Both the position numbers and the translations under genes were made by a program. Positions 27,484 through 37,085 of a DNA stretch of 64,000 bases are shown in pieces. The stretch comes from Chitinophagaceae bacterium (GTDB lineage: Bacteria > Bacteroidota > Bacteroidia > Chitinophagales > Chitinophagaceae): positions 186,001 through 250,000 of the forward strand of contig JADJBP010000004.1 in assembly GCA_016703625.1 (NCBI GenBank), read 5' to 3'. The notes under the pieces are model-generated. The model had not been told where the DNA came from. It worked only from the letters and a program-made list of their open reading frames with translations, and did not search any database. The first letter of the stretch is position 1. Every line of letters starts with the position of its first letter.

Positions 27484-28461
27484 ATGGAAGATAACTTATT
27501 TGAACAGCGCATTGACCTGGGTGGTCTCAACAGGTCGGTGTATGCGATCAGGAACGAGATCGCCCAGGTGATCATAGGCCAATATAAAATGGTTGACCTG
27601 TTGCTGATCGGCCTTTTATGCGACGGGCATATTTTAATTGAAGGTGTACCCGGCGTGGCAAAAACACTCACCGCCAAATTACTGGCCAGGATCATTGATG
27701 CTGATTTTTCACGCCTGCAGTTCACCCCCGACCTGATGCCCAGTGATGTGATCGGCACATCTGTCTTTAATCCAAAGGAAGGTGATTTCAGGTTCAAGGC
27801 CGGCCCCGTTTTCAGCAATATTGTATTAATTGATGAGATCAACCGGGCTCCTGCAAAAACCCAGGCAGCGCTTTTTGAAGTGATGGAAGAACGGCAGGTA
27901 ACCATTGACGGTATTACCCACCAGATGCGTTTCCCGTTCCTGGTACTGGCAACACAAAACCCGATAGAGCAGGAGGGCACCTACCGTTTGCCTGAAGCAC
28001 AACTGGACCGTTTCCTGTTTAAGATAGAAGTGAATTACCCAACGCTGGATGAAGAGATCAACATCTTAAACCGCCAGCAGGGAAAAACACAGTCACAAAT
28101 GCTGGAAACTGTACAAAAATTATTGATGCCGCACGACCTGCAGCATTACCGAAACCTGGTGCAGCAGGTGATCATAGAACCCAAGCTGGTAGAGTATATT
28201 GCAAGGATCGTGCATGAAACCCGCAATAACCCTGCCTTATACCTGGGAGCCTCACCCCGGGCTTCGCTGGCCATCCTGCGTTCGGCAAAAGCCAATGCAG
28301 CCATTAAGGGGCGTGATTTTGTTACACCGGAAGATATTGTTGAAATGGCACCCCATGTTTTAAGGCACCGCATCATATTAACACCGGAAAAAGAAATGGA
28401 AGGCATTACTGCTGATGACCTGATAGAAACGATCTTAAAATCAATTGAAGTACCGAGATAG
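27484..28461 (+). CDS. MoxR-family AAA+ ATPase
   Basis: This intact 325-residue AAA+ ATPase has Walker A GVPGVAKT near residues 56-63, Walker B VLIDEINRAP near residue 118, sensor 1 LATQNPIEQEGTY, and the typical VVNYP-like helical lid region ending with the sensor 2 Arg in GASPRASLAIL. MoxR proteins act as chaperone-like activators of metal-containing or membrane complexes, usually with a DUF58 partner. Here DUF58 follows 29 bases downstream and DUF4129 and DUF4350 precede. Confidence 0.93.
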   Translation: MEDNLFEQRIDLGGLNRSVYAIRNEIAQVIIGQYKMVDLLLIGLLCDGHILIEGVPGVAKTLTAKLLARIIDADFSRLQFTPDLMPSDVIGTSVFNPKEGDFRFKAGPVFSNIVLIDEINRAPAKTQAALFEVMEERQVTIDGITHQMRFPFLVLATQNPIEQEGTYRLPEAQLDRFLFKIEVNYPTLDEEINILNRQQGKTQSQMLETVQKLLMPHDLQHYRNLVQQVIIEPKLVEYIARIVHETRNNPALYLGASPRASLAILRSAKANAAIKGRDFVTPEDIVEMAPHVLRHRIILTPEKEMEGITADDLIETILKSIEVPR

Positions 28462-28490
28462 GATCACCTGATCACCTGAAAGGGAATACT

Positions 28491-29834
28491 ATGAATTTTT
28501 TAAATAAATACATTGGTGCATTATACCTGCCGGCCAGGTTTTACGGGGCGATGGGGCTTTGCATTGTGTTGTTTGTGCTGTCGTTTTTTATTCCGGATAT
28601 GTATGCATTCGTCATTGTCTTTTTTTGGGTTTTTATGGTATTGCTGTTTGTTGATTATCTCTTCCTGTTTGTAAACGGAAAGCCGCCATCGGCAAGGCGG
28701 ATCACCGCAGACCGCTTCAGCAACGGGGATGAAAACAAAGTTGAACTGCAGGTAAAAAACAATATGCTTTTTAAAGTGGATATGGAGATCATTGATGAAC
28801 TGCCGGTACAGTTCCAGAAAAGGGACTGGCGGTTGTTGCATCGTTTCCGGGCAGCTGAACAAAAGAATATTTTGTATAAACTGCGCCCGGTTATGCGGGG
28901 CGAATATGAATTTGGGCGCATCATTATTTATGTACGGTCCTTACTGGGTTTATTAAAACGCCGGCACAATATTGATGCAACAGAAGTGATCCCGGTATAC
29001 CCTTCATTTTTACAGATGCGGAAATATGAGTTGCTTTCCCAAACCACCATACAATCCGAACCGGGCAGCAAAAGGATGCGTAAGATAGGCCACAGCATGG
29101 AGTTTGAGCAGATCAAAGAATATGTCCGGGGTGATGATGTACGCAGCGTGAACTGGAAGGCAACGGCGCGTAAAGGATCGCTGATGGTGAATAATTATAC
29201 CGACGAAAGATCGCAGCAGGTGTATTGCATCATCGATAAGGGCCGGTTAATGAAAATGCCTTTCGGCGGTTTGACCTTACTCGACTATGCCATTAACAGC
29301 ACCCTGGTACTTGCCAATGTTTGCCTGCAGAAACAGGACAGGGTAGGCCTGATGACCTTTTCAAACAAGATGGGTTCTTTACTGGCTGCCGACCGTAAAC
29401 CTATTCAGCGTGAAAATATTTTACAGCTTTTGTACAACCAGGAAACCGCTTTCCTGGAAAGTGATTATGAAATGCTGTACATGCAGATACGCAACCGCAT
29501 CAAGCACCGCAGCCTAGTCGTACTCTATACCAATTTTGAATCCCTGTCCGGTTTGAACCGCCAGTTGAATTACCTGCGTTCCATTGCCAAACATCATTTG
29601 CTGATGGTGGTATTCTTTGAGAACACAGAACTGCATTCCCTGTCGCACCTGGATGCACGCAATGTTGAAGAAGTGTACATCAAAACCATTGCTGAAAAAT
29701 TTGAGTTTGAAAAAAGGCTCATTGTAAAGGAATTAAAAAAGCATGGTATCCTTTCCATTTTAACGCCACCCGAAAAACTCACCATCAATGCGGTTAATAA
29801 ATATTTAGAATTGAAGGCAAGGCAGGCGATATAA
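28491..29834 (+). CDS. DUF58 domain-containing protein
   Basis: This 447-residue protein has two N-terminal membrane helices (residues about 15-60). A beta region follows, then the DUF58 core with FEQIKEYVRGDDVRSVNWKAT near residues 205-225. A VWA-like fold is suggested by YCIIDKGRLM and the later VVLYTNFESL. DUF58 proteins are the common partners of MoxR ATPases. It closes the RDD-SpoIIM-DUF4129-DUF4350-MoxR-DUF58 region. Downstream is an imperfect stem (CGGGGTTTCAC and GTGAAAACCCCG-like) without a T-run. Confidence 0.9.
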   Translation: MNFLNKYIGALYLPARFYGAMGLCIVLFVLSFFIPDMYAFVIVFFWVFMVLLFVDYLFLFVNGKPPSARRITADRFSNGDENKVELQVKNNMLFKVDMEIIDELPVQFQKRDWRLLHRFRAAEQKNILYKLRPVMRGEYEFGRIIIYVRSLLGLLKRRHNIDATEVIPVYPSFLQMRKYELLSQTTIQSEPGSKRMRKIGHSMEFEQIKEYVRGDDVRSVNWKATARKGSLMVNNYTDERSQQVYCIIDKGRLMKMPFGGLTLLDYAINSTLVLANVCLQKQDRVGLMTFSNKMGSLLAADRKPIQRENILQLLYNQETAFLESDYEMLYMQIRNRIKHRSLVVLYTNFESLSGLNRQLNYLRSIAKHHLLMVVFFENTELHSLSHLDARNVEEVYIKTIAEKFEFEKRLIVKELKKHGILSILTPPEKLTINAVNKYLELKARQAI

Positions 29835-29965
29835 ATTTATCTAACGTATTTTATTTCATCGGGGTTTCACATTAAGTGATTTTATTTTGTGAGGTAAGTG
29901 GTGAAAACCCCGCTGGAACAAAATAACCTCTATCAAATATCCCTTGCCCGCAACCATTAATAATT

Positions 29966-29973
29966 TAGGTTTG
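29966..29973 (+). promoter_or_regulatory. -7 promoter box of truB
   Basis: TAGGTTTG matches the TAnnTTTG consensus exactly and is 20 bases before the truB start codon. It suggests truB has its own promoter after the DUF58 operon. Confidence 0.55.
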
Positions 29974-29992
29974 CATAAAATTAAAACAACCA

Positions 29993-30769
29993 TTGGCACG
30001 TAAAACAACCTATAGAGAAAGATATACCAACAAGCTGATACAGGCAGGAGAAGAACCGGTTAAAAAAGAAAGGGTGGCCAGGATACCCATTGATCCAGCC
30101 ATTCAGCAGCCATATGCCGATGGTAAAGTAATTTTAATAAATAAACCCCTGCACTGGACATCATTTGATGTGGTACGTAAACTGCGGAGTTTAATTCAAA
30201 TAAAAAAAATTGGACATGCCGGCACACTGGATCCGCTGGCAACAGGATTATTGATCGTATGCACCGGCAAGTTCACCAAAAAGATAAATGAGTATATGGC
30301 GCAGGAGAAGGAATATACCGGCAGCATTACACTGGGCGCTGTTACCCCAACTTACGACCTGGAGAGCGAACCCGTACAGCAGAAAGATATTTCAATGCTT
30401 ACAACGGATATGCTGCAAGCAGCAACCAAAAAATTCATTGGCGATATTGAACAATTGCCACCCATGTTCTCAGCCATAAAAAAAGACGGCGTTGCTTTAT
30501 ATGAACTGGCAAGAAGGGGAGAAGAAGTGGCATTAAAACCACGCAGCATCAACATCCGGTCATTCGGGATCACAAAAATCGATTTACCCGTGGTTCATTT
30601 TAAAGTGGTCTGTTCAACCGGCACTTATATCCGCAGCCTGGCCAATGATTATGGCGCCGAATTGGGTTGTGGAGGCTATTTAAGCAGCTTATGCCGAACA
30701 AGAATAGGAGATCTTAAATATGAGGATGCGGTTGGGATGGAAGAGTTTGAGGGGATGTTAATACGTTAA
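29993..30769 (+). CDS. truB: tRNA pseudouridine(55) synthase TruB
   Basis: This 258-residue protein has the TruB motifs LINKPLHWTSFDVV, GHAGTLDPLATGLLIV (catalytic Asp), EKEYTGSITLG and CSTGTYIRSLANDYG. It makes pseudouridine 55 in the T loop of tRNAs. The start is a TTG (MARKTTYRERYTNK). An ATG would appear if the TT before GGCACG were a single T, so a one-base overcall is possible here too. The last codons (TTAATACGTTAA) merge into the downstream repeat array, giving the C-terminus LIR. Confidence 0.95.
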   Translation: MARKTTYRERYTNKLIQAGEEPVKKERVARIPIDPAIQQPYADGKVILINKPLHWTSFDVVRKLRSLIQIKKIGHAGTLDPLATGLLIVCTGKFTKKINEYMAQEKEYTGSITLGAVTPTYDLESEPVQQKDISMLTTDMLQAATKKFIGDIEQLPPMFSAIKKDGVALYELARRGEEVALKPRSINIRSFGITKIDLPVVHFKVVCSTGTYIRSLANDYGAELGCGGYLSSLCRTRIGDLKYEDAVGMEEFEGMLIR

Positions 30770-31002
30770 TACGTTAATACGTTAATCTGTTAATCCGTTG
30801 ATACGTTAATAGGTAATACGTTAATACGTTAATAGGTAATACATTGAATTACTAAGTTGATAATTGAACTCTACGGATTAACCAATAAACAATTTAACGG
30901 ATTAACATTCTTATAATTCGTTGTTCCGTAATAGATTGAATAAATAACTTAATGATTGAGTTCTACGGATTAACCAATAAACATATTAACGGATTAACAT
31001 TC
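30762..31002. repeat. GTTAAT-type intergenic repeat array, copy R3, with a direct duplication
   Basis: The convergent gap after truB starts with AATACGTTAATACGTT units. It then carries two direct copies of about 48 bases (ending at 30912 and 31002) that share CTACGGATTAACCAATAAACA and ACGGATTAACATTC. The last copy touches the stop codon of the barrel protein gene. Confidence 0.85.
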
Positions 31003-33495
31003 CTAGAAAGGATAACTGATCCCGATCGTTAAATTATAATTCTCGTACCGCCATTTTTTATAACGGTTGTCATTATAGGTCTTGCCTGGATTATTCGGAT
31101 CCGGGACCTGTACACCTCTTTTAAATAAATTATTAAAGTTGATATCCGGGATCTGCCAGCCGTCATTGGCAGCAATATCGGGGCGTTTGAACCTGAAGCC
31201 AAGGTCAAACCGTAAAATAAAATAATTGAAGTCAAGCCGGAAGCCGGTACCCAAAGCAACACCCAGTTGTTTGTAGAGGTTCTTGAACTGGAACTGGGTA
31301 CTGTCTGTACCACCGCCAGGTTTCGAATTCCTGAAATTCCATACATTACCGATATCAGCAAATAATGCACCCCTTAATACCAGTGAATTGGGAATGATCT
31401 GCAAAATATTGTAACGGTATTCAATATTTGTTTCCAGCTGTATATCCCCGGTACGGTCATTGAACGAATTGGAACCATAGGGTGCCAGCGGTTGTGAACC
31501 CCTTCCGATACCCCTTACAGGCCATCCCCGCATACTGTTGCTGCCGCCGCCAAAAAACTGTTTGAAGAACGGGAGGGTAGTATCTTTTTTGGAAGCAATG
31601 CCTATGCCACCAAAGATCCTGAACACGAAAGCCGATTTGGAGCGGCTAACTGAATAAATATATTCTGCATCGGCTTTTACATAATTACGCATATATTTTT
31701 CAAAAAGGCCAAACCTGCCCCATATCAGTCCCGACTCTTCGAGGTTGGCTTTTACACTGTGCTGCCTGTTTTTGTGTTTGGGGTTTATTTTCGTATACCT
31801 GTAACCGAGACTGGCACCGGCAATCAGTGAAGTATTGAATGAATACCGCAAAAAGGGGTTATCGGCCAGGGTTTTCTTAAAACTGTCAGTTTCATTGTAT
31901 AAACGGGCAAACTCAAAATTCAGCGGTTTAAAGATCCATTGCCGGTTCTTGCGGGTGGTGCCGTTATAACCAACCGCTAAATTAAACGACTGCAGGTTGA
32001 ATAAATTGATACGGTTTATATAGGAAACCTTTGTATTGATGAATGATTCGGTGAGTGTAAAACGCTCATCCCTGCTGAAGTTTCCAAAAGGGAAAATAAA
32101 ACCCGGGAAAATGATATTGTTTGTGTATCTGACTTCGTTGGAATTGATCAGGTTCTTCTTATTGTTACTGTCGGGCCTGAAATTAAACTCAACCCCGGCC
32201 ATCAGCGAGTTGGTCATTTTGATACCGGACCGCCGGAAGTTACGGTTGATGAAAGAGATATTGCCGGATAAACCCAGCAGGTTACCGGCATTGGCGGCAG
32301 TAACACTGTTGGTATTGCTGGATGCGGAGTAACTGGCTTCAATGGCTGCTTCATAACCATACTGCTTACCCGGGATCAGTTGAACCAACAGGTCAATTTT
32401 ATGCAGGCTGTCTTTATTCTTAACTTCTTCAACTACAATATTGGTGCTTTGCCATAATCCTGCCCTGGCATAACTGTTCAGCGATTTATAAAAATCAGTT
32501 TGGTTATACAGGTCACCTTTTCGTAAATACAGGTTCCTGGTCAGCAACCTGGTCCTGAAAAGATTTTTGTGATAAGCTACAATAAAATTGGTATCAGCAA
32601 TACAGGTATCACAGCGTTTCCTGGCCAGGTACCTTACGGTTAAACCACTGTCATTAATATTGTCCCCATTTCGGTAATCAGGGAAAAAATAAATATTGTT
32701 GATATAATATGGCTTTAATTTGGTGCTATCGGCCGGGGGGTTCAGCACCACGGCCAGTTTGATGGTGGGAGAGTCCCTGGCCTGCTGGGCTTCGGCAAGT
32801 AAACGCAACTGTTCAAAAATATCTTCGGTGATGGTGGTCAGTGCGGCAACGGTGGTGTCTCCACGCATCACCAGTTCTTCGGAAGTGAATTTATAATAGC
32901 CATTGTTGCGGTAAATGTCAACAAGCCTGTTTAATTCGCCCAGCACGGCTGCCTTGGTTACCGGCTCACCTTTTTTGATCAGGGTTTTATCAATGTTTTC
33001 TACGGCCAGTTTTTGCAGGTCGGGCCTGCGCAGTATATAAGAAAAGGTATCAATTAAAGTGGGCTTATTTACATCTACCGTGTATGAAACATGAACCCTT
33101 TGCTGATCGCCAACCTGGTTGGTGTCGGCTGTAAAGCTGGCTTTGGCTTTGTAGTAGCCCAGGTGCAGCATGGACGTTTCCATGTTTCTTGCCGACCTGG
33201 CAGATGAACTGCTGTCGTATGCCGGCGGGCTCATGATCACGTGGCGGATAAAATATTTATCGATCACGTTGATCCTGGAACTGTCGTCCAATTGGGCATA
33301 TAACCGTTGTTTTACCGTTGTTCTTTCATCCTTGGTAAATTTTCCTCCCTTAACTTCGATACTGTTTTTAGTGATAAAAGGTTTATCTTTTTGATACTTT
33401 TTCGGAATGATGCAGGAGGATACAGAAATACAGGCGATAACAATCAAAAGTAATTGAAATAAGGAATTGAACTTATTGAAAGGGTTAACCAGCAT
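31003..33495 (-). CDS. BamA/TamA-family outer-membrane protein
   Basis: The ATG at 33495 starts MLVNPFNKFNSLFQ and gives a lipoprotein-like signal ending CISVSSCIIPKKY. ATGs at 33531 and 33546 are alternatives. The protein is about 830 residues: POTRA-like domains in the first 400, then a bacterial surface antigen barrel with FFGGGSNSMRGWPVRGIG (the conserved RGW/F lid motif) and a C-terminus YNLTIGISYPF ending in Phe. The family inserts or exports outer-membrane proteins. The lipid-type signal and gene setting fit the TamA-like branch common in Bacteroidota rather than essential BamA. The start codon lies 18 bases from the divergent TrmH gene. Confidence 0.88.
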   Translation of the reverse strand: MLVNPFNKFNSLFQLLLIVIACISVSSCIIPKKYQKDKPFITKNSIEVKGGKFTKDERTTVKQRLYAQLDDSSRINVIDKYFIRHVIMSPPAYDSSSSARSARNMETSMLHLGYYKAKASFTADTNQVGDQQRVHVSYTVDVNKPTLIDTFSYILRRPDLQKLAVENIDKTLIKKGEPVTKAAVLGELNRLVDIYRNNGYYKFTSEELVMRGDTTVAALTTITEDIFEQLRLLAEAQQARDSPTIKLAVVLNPPADSTKLKPYYINNIYFFPDYRNGDNINDSGLTVRYLARKRCDTCIADTNFIVAYHKNLFRTRLLTRNLYLRKGDLYNQTDFYKSLNSYARAGLWQSTNIVVEEVKNKDSLHKIDLLVQLIPGKQYGYEAAIEASYSASSNTNSVTAANAGNLLGLSGNISFINRNFRRSGIKMTNSLMAGVEFNFRPDSNNKKNLINSNEVRYTNNIIFPGFIFPFGNFSRDERFTLTESFINTKVSYINRINLFNLQSFNLAVGYNGTTRKNRQWIFKPLNFEFARLYNETDSFKKTLADNPFLRYSFNTSLIAGASLGYRYTKINPKHKNRQHSVKANLEESGLIWGRFGLFEKYMRNYVKADAEYIYSVSRSKSAFVFRIFGGIGIASKKDTTLPFFKQFFGGGSNSMRGWPVRGIGRGSQPLAPYGSNSFNDRTGDIQLETNIEYRYNILQIIPNSLVLRGALFADIGNVWNFRNSKPGGGTDSTQFQFKNLYKQLGVALGTGFRLDFNYFILRFDLGFRFKRPDIAANDGWQIPDINFNNLFKRGVQVPDPNNPGKTYNDNRYKKWRYENYNLTIGISYPF

Positions 33496-33513
33496 AAAAA
33501 GATAAAAGCGACT

Positions 33514-34254
33514 ATGTTGAGCAAAACGCATACCAAATATATTCAAAGTTTAGCGCACAAAAAATTCAGGGATGAACATGGCTTGTTCATTGCCGAAGGG
33601 CCGAAGGTAGTCATGGATCTGCTAAACAGCCGGAAATTTCTTTGTAAGGAAGTTTTTGCACTGGAAGCATGGATCAGTGAACACCGGAAGGTACTGTCAG
33701 CATTCCCTGGAATTGCCATTGAACCGGTGAAGGATTTTGAGCTTTCAAAAATATCATCCCTGTCAACCGCTAACGCTGTATTGGCCGTTTTTGAAAAAAG
33801 GGAACATCCGGTTCATATTGAAACAAGGGGTAGGATCACACTGGCGCTGGATACCATCCAGGACCCCGGCAACCTGGGCACCATCATCCGCATTGCCGAC
33901 TGGTTTGGCGTAGAAAATATAGTTTGCTCAACAGGTTGCACCGATATGTATAATGCCAAAGTGGTGCAAAGTTCGATGGGGAGTTTGGGCAGGGTTAATG
34001 TTATGTACACAGACCTTGTTGCCTGGCTCAATGAAAACAGTCAGGTGAAAATATATGCTGCTACGCTGGAGGGAAAAGATGTAAAAACTGTTAGTTTGAC
34101 CGAAGGAATATTAGTTATAGGAAACGAAGCAAACGGGGTGAGTGTTGAAGTGATGAAGTTGGTTTCTGAAAAGATCACCATTCCGGGTACCGGTAAGGCA
34201 GAATCGCTGAATGCTGCGGTGGCTGCGGGGATCATTCTTTCGCATGTAAGATAA
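33514..34254 (+). CDS. TrmH/SpoU-family RNA 2'-O-methyltransferase
   Basis: This 246-residue protein has an N-terminal substrate-binding domain (HTKYIQSLAHKKFRDEHGLF, then AEGPKVVMDLL). The SPOUT catalytic domain follows with the three family motifs: ALDTIQDPGNLGTIIRIADWFG, IGNEANGVS and ESLNAAVAAGIIL. It uses SAM to methylate ribose in rRNA or tRNA; the target cannot be read. It is divergent from the barrel gene, with only 18 bases between the two start codons. Confidence 0.92.
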   Translation: MLSKTHTKYIQSLAHKKFRDEHGLFIAEGPKVVMDLLNSRKFLCKEVFALEAWISEHRKVLSAFPGIAIEPVKDFELSKISSLSTANAVLAVFEKREHPVHIETRGRITLALDTIQDPGNLGTIIRIADWFGVENIVCSTGCTDMYNAKVVQSSMGSLGRVNVMYTDLVAWLNENSQVKIYAATLEGKDVKTVSLTEGILVIGNEANGVSVEVMKLVSEKITIPGTGKAESLNAAVAAGIILSHVR

Positions 34255-34280
34255 TCCTTGATAAGTTTTCTTTTCTAATT

Positions 34281-34356
34281 AACCGCCGACGGGGCTGATA
34301 GCCGCTGACGGGGTTTTCAAAAACCCCGTCAGCGGTTGCAAACCCTGACGGCGGTT
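34281..34356. repeat. Nested palindromic intergenic element
   Basis: The inner arms CCGCTGACGGGGTTTT and AAAAACCCCGTCAGCGG (34302-34335) are perfect complements. Outer arms AACCGCC (34281-34287) and GGCGGTT (34350-34356) also pair. It sits between convergent genes and may act as a terminator as well as being a dispersed repeat. Confidence 0.85.
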
Positions 34357-34388
34357 GAAATGAAATGATAATTATCAAAACAGCCAAC

Positions 34389-35618
34389 TCACCTAAACTG
34401 TATCGCCTTAACCGGTTTTATCTTTTTAATTAACAGCGTTGGAATGATCAAAGTGATAAATGATACAACGAGCGTACCCAAGCAGATCAATAAAACCTGC
34501 CACCACACGACCTCGGCATGAGCAGCGCTCATATAATAGGCTTCTTCATTCAGTTTAATAAAACCGGTCATTTCCTGCAACCAGCAAATACCCAGTCCCA
34601 ATATAGCACCGGCAATAATACCGGTTATGGCAATAACAGATGTGTTGTATAAAAAGACCTGTTGCACTTTCCAGTCAGATGCACCCAATGCCTTTAGGAT
34701 ACCCGTCATCGGGGTTCTTTCCAAAACCAGTATGATCAAACAGGTAATTAAATTAACAACAGCAACCACCATCATGATAAAGAGCAGAATATTTTTTATC
34801 TGCCCCTGCAGTCCAAGCCAGTCGAATATATTGGGATAAATTTCTTTGATAGACCTGCTGTACCAGCTTTGCGGCAGTTCGGCATAAATAAAATTATCAA
34901 CCGAATCTATTGTTTTGTAATCATGCAAAAAAAGTTCGTAACCGCCGATCTGGTCCGGTTCCCAGTTGTTCAGCCGCCTGATAAGGTTGATGTCGCTCAG
35001 TGCAAAATTCTTGTCATATTCTTCAATGGCAGTTTTATAAATACCGGCAATTTTTAACCAGCGTGCTGTTTTTGTACCATCCTCCCTGAAAAAGAAAACA
35101 AAGACACTATCGTTAAGTTTTGCACTTAACTGGTTGGCAGTAAACGTGGAGATATTGATCCCGTTGCTGTAACCACTGTCTGTAAACGAGATCCATTTAC
35201 CCTCCTGTAAGAAGGGTTGAAGCCGGTTAAAATCAAATGATGAATCAATACCTTTCAGCAATACACTTTCAATGGCTGCATCGTTCTTGATGATGGCCGA
35301 TTTGGTTGCAAAACGCTCCACCGTCTTCACCTGGGGCAGGTCTTTCAGGAATCTTTCTATAGTGTCATTTTGCGTTATGGGGTATTCTTCGGCTATGCTC
35401 ACCCGGTTCTCTACATTTTGCTGTACACGTATATGTCCCCAAAAACTGAAAACCTTATTGCTGATCACCTGCTGAAAACCATTTACAAAGCTCATGGCCA
35501 CGATCATTATGGCTACGCTGATGGCCGTAGCGCTGATGGCCAGCCTGATGATGAACCTGGAAAAAGTCTTTTGCCGGTTAAAGGCAATTCGTTTTGCTAT
35601 GAATACAGATACATTCAA
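34389..35618 (-). CDS. FtsX-like permease of the LolC/LolE type
   Basis: This 409-residue protein has the MacB/LolC architecture. One membrane helix near residues 22-45 (FIIRLAISATAISVAIMIVAMSFV) is followed by a periplasmic domain of about 230 residues and three C-terminal helices ending near the stop (LIKKIKPVKAIQFR). The PMTGILKALGASDWKVQQVFL segment after helix 2 is the family's coupling motif. Partners are an ATPase, which is not next to it here. The likely role is releasing lipoproteins from the inner membrane. It converges on the TrmH gene. Confidence 0.87.
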   Translation of the reverse strand: MNVSVFIAKRIAFNRQKTFSRFIIRLAISATAISVAIMIVAMSFVNGFQQVISNKVFSFWGHIRVQQNVENRVSIAEEYPITQNDTIERFLKDLPQVKTVERFATKSAIIKNDAAIESVLLKGIDSSFDFNRLQPFLQEGKWISFTDSGYSNGINISTFTANQLSAKLNDSVFVFFFREDGTKTARWLKIAGIYKTAIEEYDKNFALSDINLIRRLNNWEPDQIGGYELFLHDYKTIDSVDNFIYAELPQSWYSRSIKEIYPNIFDWLGLQGQIKNILLFIMMVVAVVNLITCLIILVLERTPMTGILKALGASDWKVQQVFLYNTSVIAITGIIAGAILGLGICWLQEMTGFIKLNEEAYYMSAAHAEVVWWQVLLICLGTLVVSFITLIIPTLLIKKIKPVKAIQFR

Positions 35619-35775
35619 ACGGCATATTTTTTGGTATCTTACAAAAGTATTTTATTTAAACGTAATGATTAAAGATAACATGGGAAAAGTTGAAATCTGC
35701 AGGGATGTACAGGACGGGTACTTTTTTCCTTTTTCCGAAAAGAAGGAAGCACAGAAAAGTTTTGCAACGGTGACC

Positions 35776-37077
35776 ATGAAAGGACAAAAAAAACCGGTGA
35801 AAAAAAATATTATCGTTCTAATAATTGCTTTTTTGTTTACTGTAACTGCCTTTGCGCAGGACCCGGATGCGGTTTATAAGGACAATATTAAAGCCATACG
35901 TTTTCATATGTATGGCGACCAGGGCTCGTTACCGGTTTATAAAATGAACAGTACCGATCAGCTGGAACTTCATTTTGATGACCTGGATGCCAATGTGAAG
36001 AGTTATTATTACACGCTGCAGCTTTGTGATTACGACTGGAAACCGGTTGATATCAGCCCGTTTTTATATACCAAAGGGTTTACCCAGCAGCGTATAGCCA
36101 CTTACCGTTACTCTTCCATTGCCTTAACAAGGTACACGCATTACCAGGCTTTGTTGCCCGAAAGGGGCACAACGCTGACCATGTCGGGAAATTATATGTT
36201 AAAAGTTTTTTTGGACGGCGATATTTCAAAACTGGTATTTACCCGGCGGATGATGGTACTCGACCAGATTGCATCCATTGGCGGACAGGTAGTTCAGCCA
36301 TTTACACCACAGCTTTTTAAAACCCATCAGAAAATAATGTTCACTGCAAACATTAAAGGATTAAATACTTTTAGTGCAGCCCAGCAGGTTAAAGTGGTCA
36401 TACTGCAGAATAACCGTTGGGATAATTCGCTTAAGGATATCAAACCAACATTTGTAAGGGGCAGTGCACTGGAGTATAATATGGAAAACAATATGGTGTT
36501 TCCTGCAGGTAAAGAGTGGCGCTGGCTCGACCTGCGCAGCTTCAGGCTTCAGAGCGACCGGGTAGAACGGGCTGATTACAAAAAGAATTCAACCGATATG
36601 TTTCTTTTCCCGGATGCCGACCGCAGTGCGCAACGCTATGTTTACTTCCGGGACCTGAACGGTATGTACCTTGTTGAAACTTATGAAACCATTAATCCTT
36701 ACTGGCAGGGTGATTTTGCTACCGTACACTTCCGCTTAGCCGCTCCAAATGGTATCCCATTTGCCAATAAAGACATTTACCTGGCCGGGCAGTTAACGAA
36801 TTATGAATTTAATGATAAAACCAGGATGATCTATAATGCAGAATCGGGGATGTATGAGACCTCTGCTTATTTAAAACAGGGTTATTACAATTATACTTAT
36901 ATCGCCGTGGATAAAGAGAATCCTGCTGTGCGGCGTGACCTTGAAGGTGATTATTGGGAAACGGAGAACAGTTATACCATTTTAATGTATTATAAATCAT
37001 TTACCGACCGTACCGATCAGTTAATTGGTATTGGCAGAATAAATTCGAGAACAGATCAGCCCGGAATAAGTTTTTAA
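35776..37077 (+). CDS. Type IX secretion system plug protein (DUF5103)
   Basis: I start at the ATG at 35776, which gives a clean signal peptide (KKNIIVLIIAFLFTVTAFAQ). Further upstream in-frame ATGs lie inside the divergent permease gene. The mature protein of about 410 residues has the DUF5103 sections DPDAVYKDNIKAIRFHMYG, VKSYYYTLQLCDYDW and later YLAGQLTNYEFNDKTRM. This family seals the type IX secretion channel in the outer membrane. Its presence fits the sorting-tail protein at 43462. Confidence 0.88.
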   Translation: MKGQKKPVKKNIIVLIIAFLFTVTAFAQDPDAVYKDNIKAIRFHMYGDQGSLPVYKMNSTDQLELHFDDLDANVKSYYYTLQLCDYDWKPVDISPFLYTKGFTQQRIATYRYSSIALTRYTHYQALLPERGTTLTMSGNYMLKVFLDGDISKLVFTRRMMVLDQIASIGGQVVQPFTPQLFKTHQKIMFTANIKGLNTFSAAQQVKVVILQNNRWDNSLKDIKPTFVRGSALEYNMENNMVFPAGKEWRWLDLRSFRLQSDRVERADYKKNSTDMFLFPDADRSAQRYVYFRDLNGMYLVETYETINPYWQGDFATVHFRLAAPNGIPFANKDIYLAGQLTNYEFNDKTRMIYNAESGMYETSAYLKQGYYNYTYIAVDKENPAVRRDLEGDYWETENSYTILMYYKSFTDRTDQLIGIGRINSRTDQPGISF

Positions 37078-37085
37078 AAGGCAGA

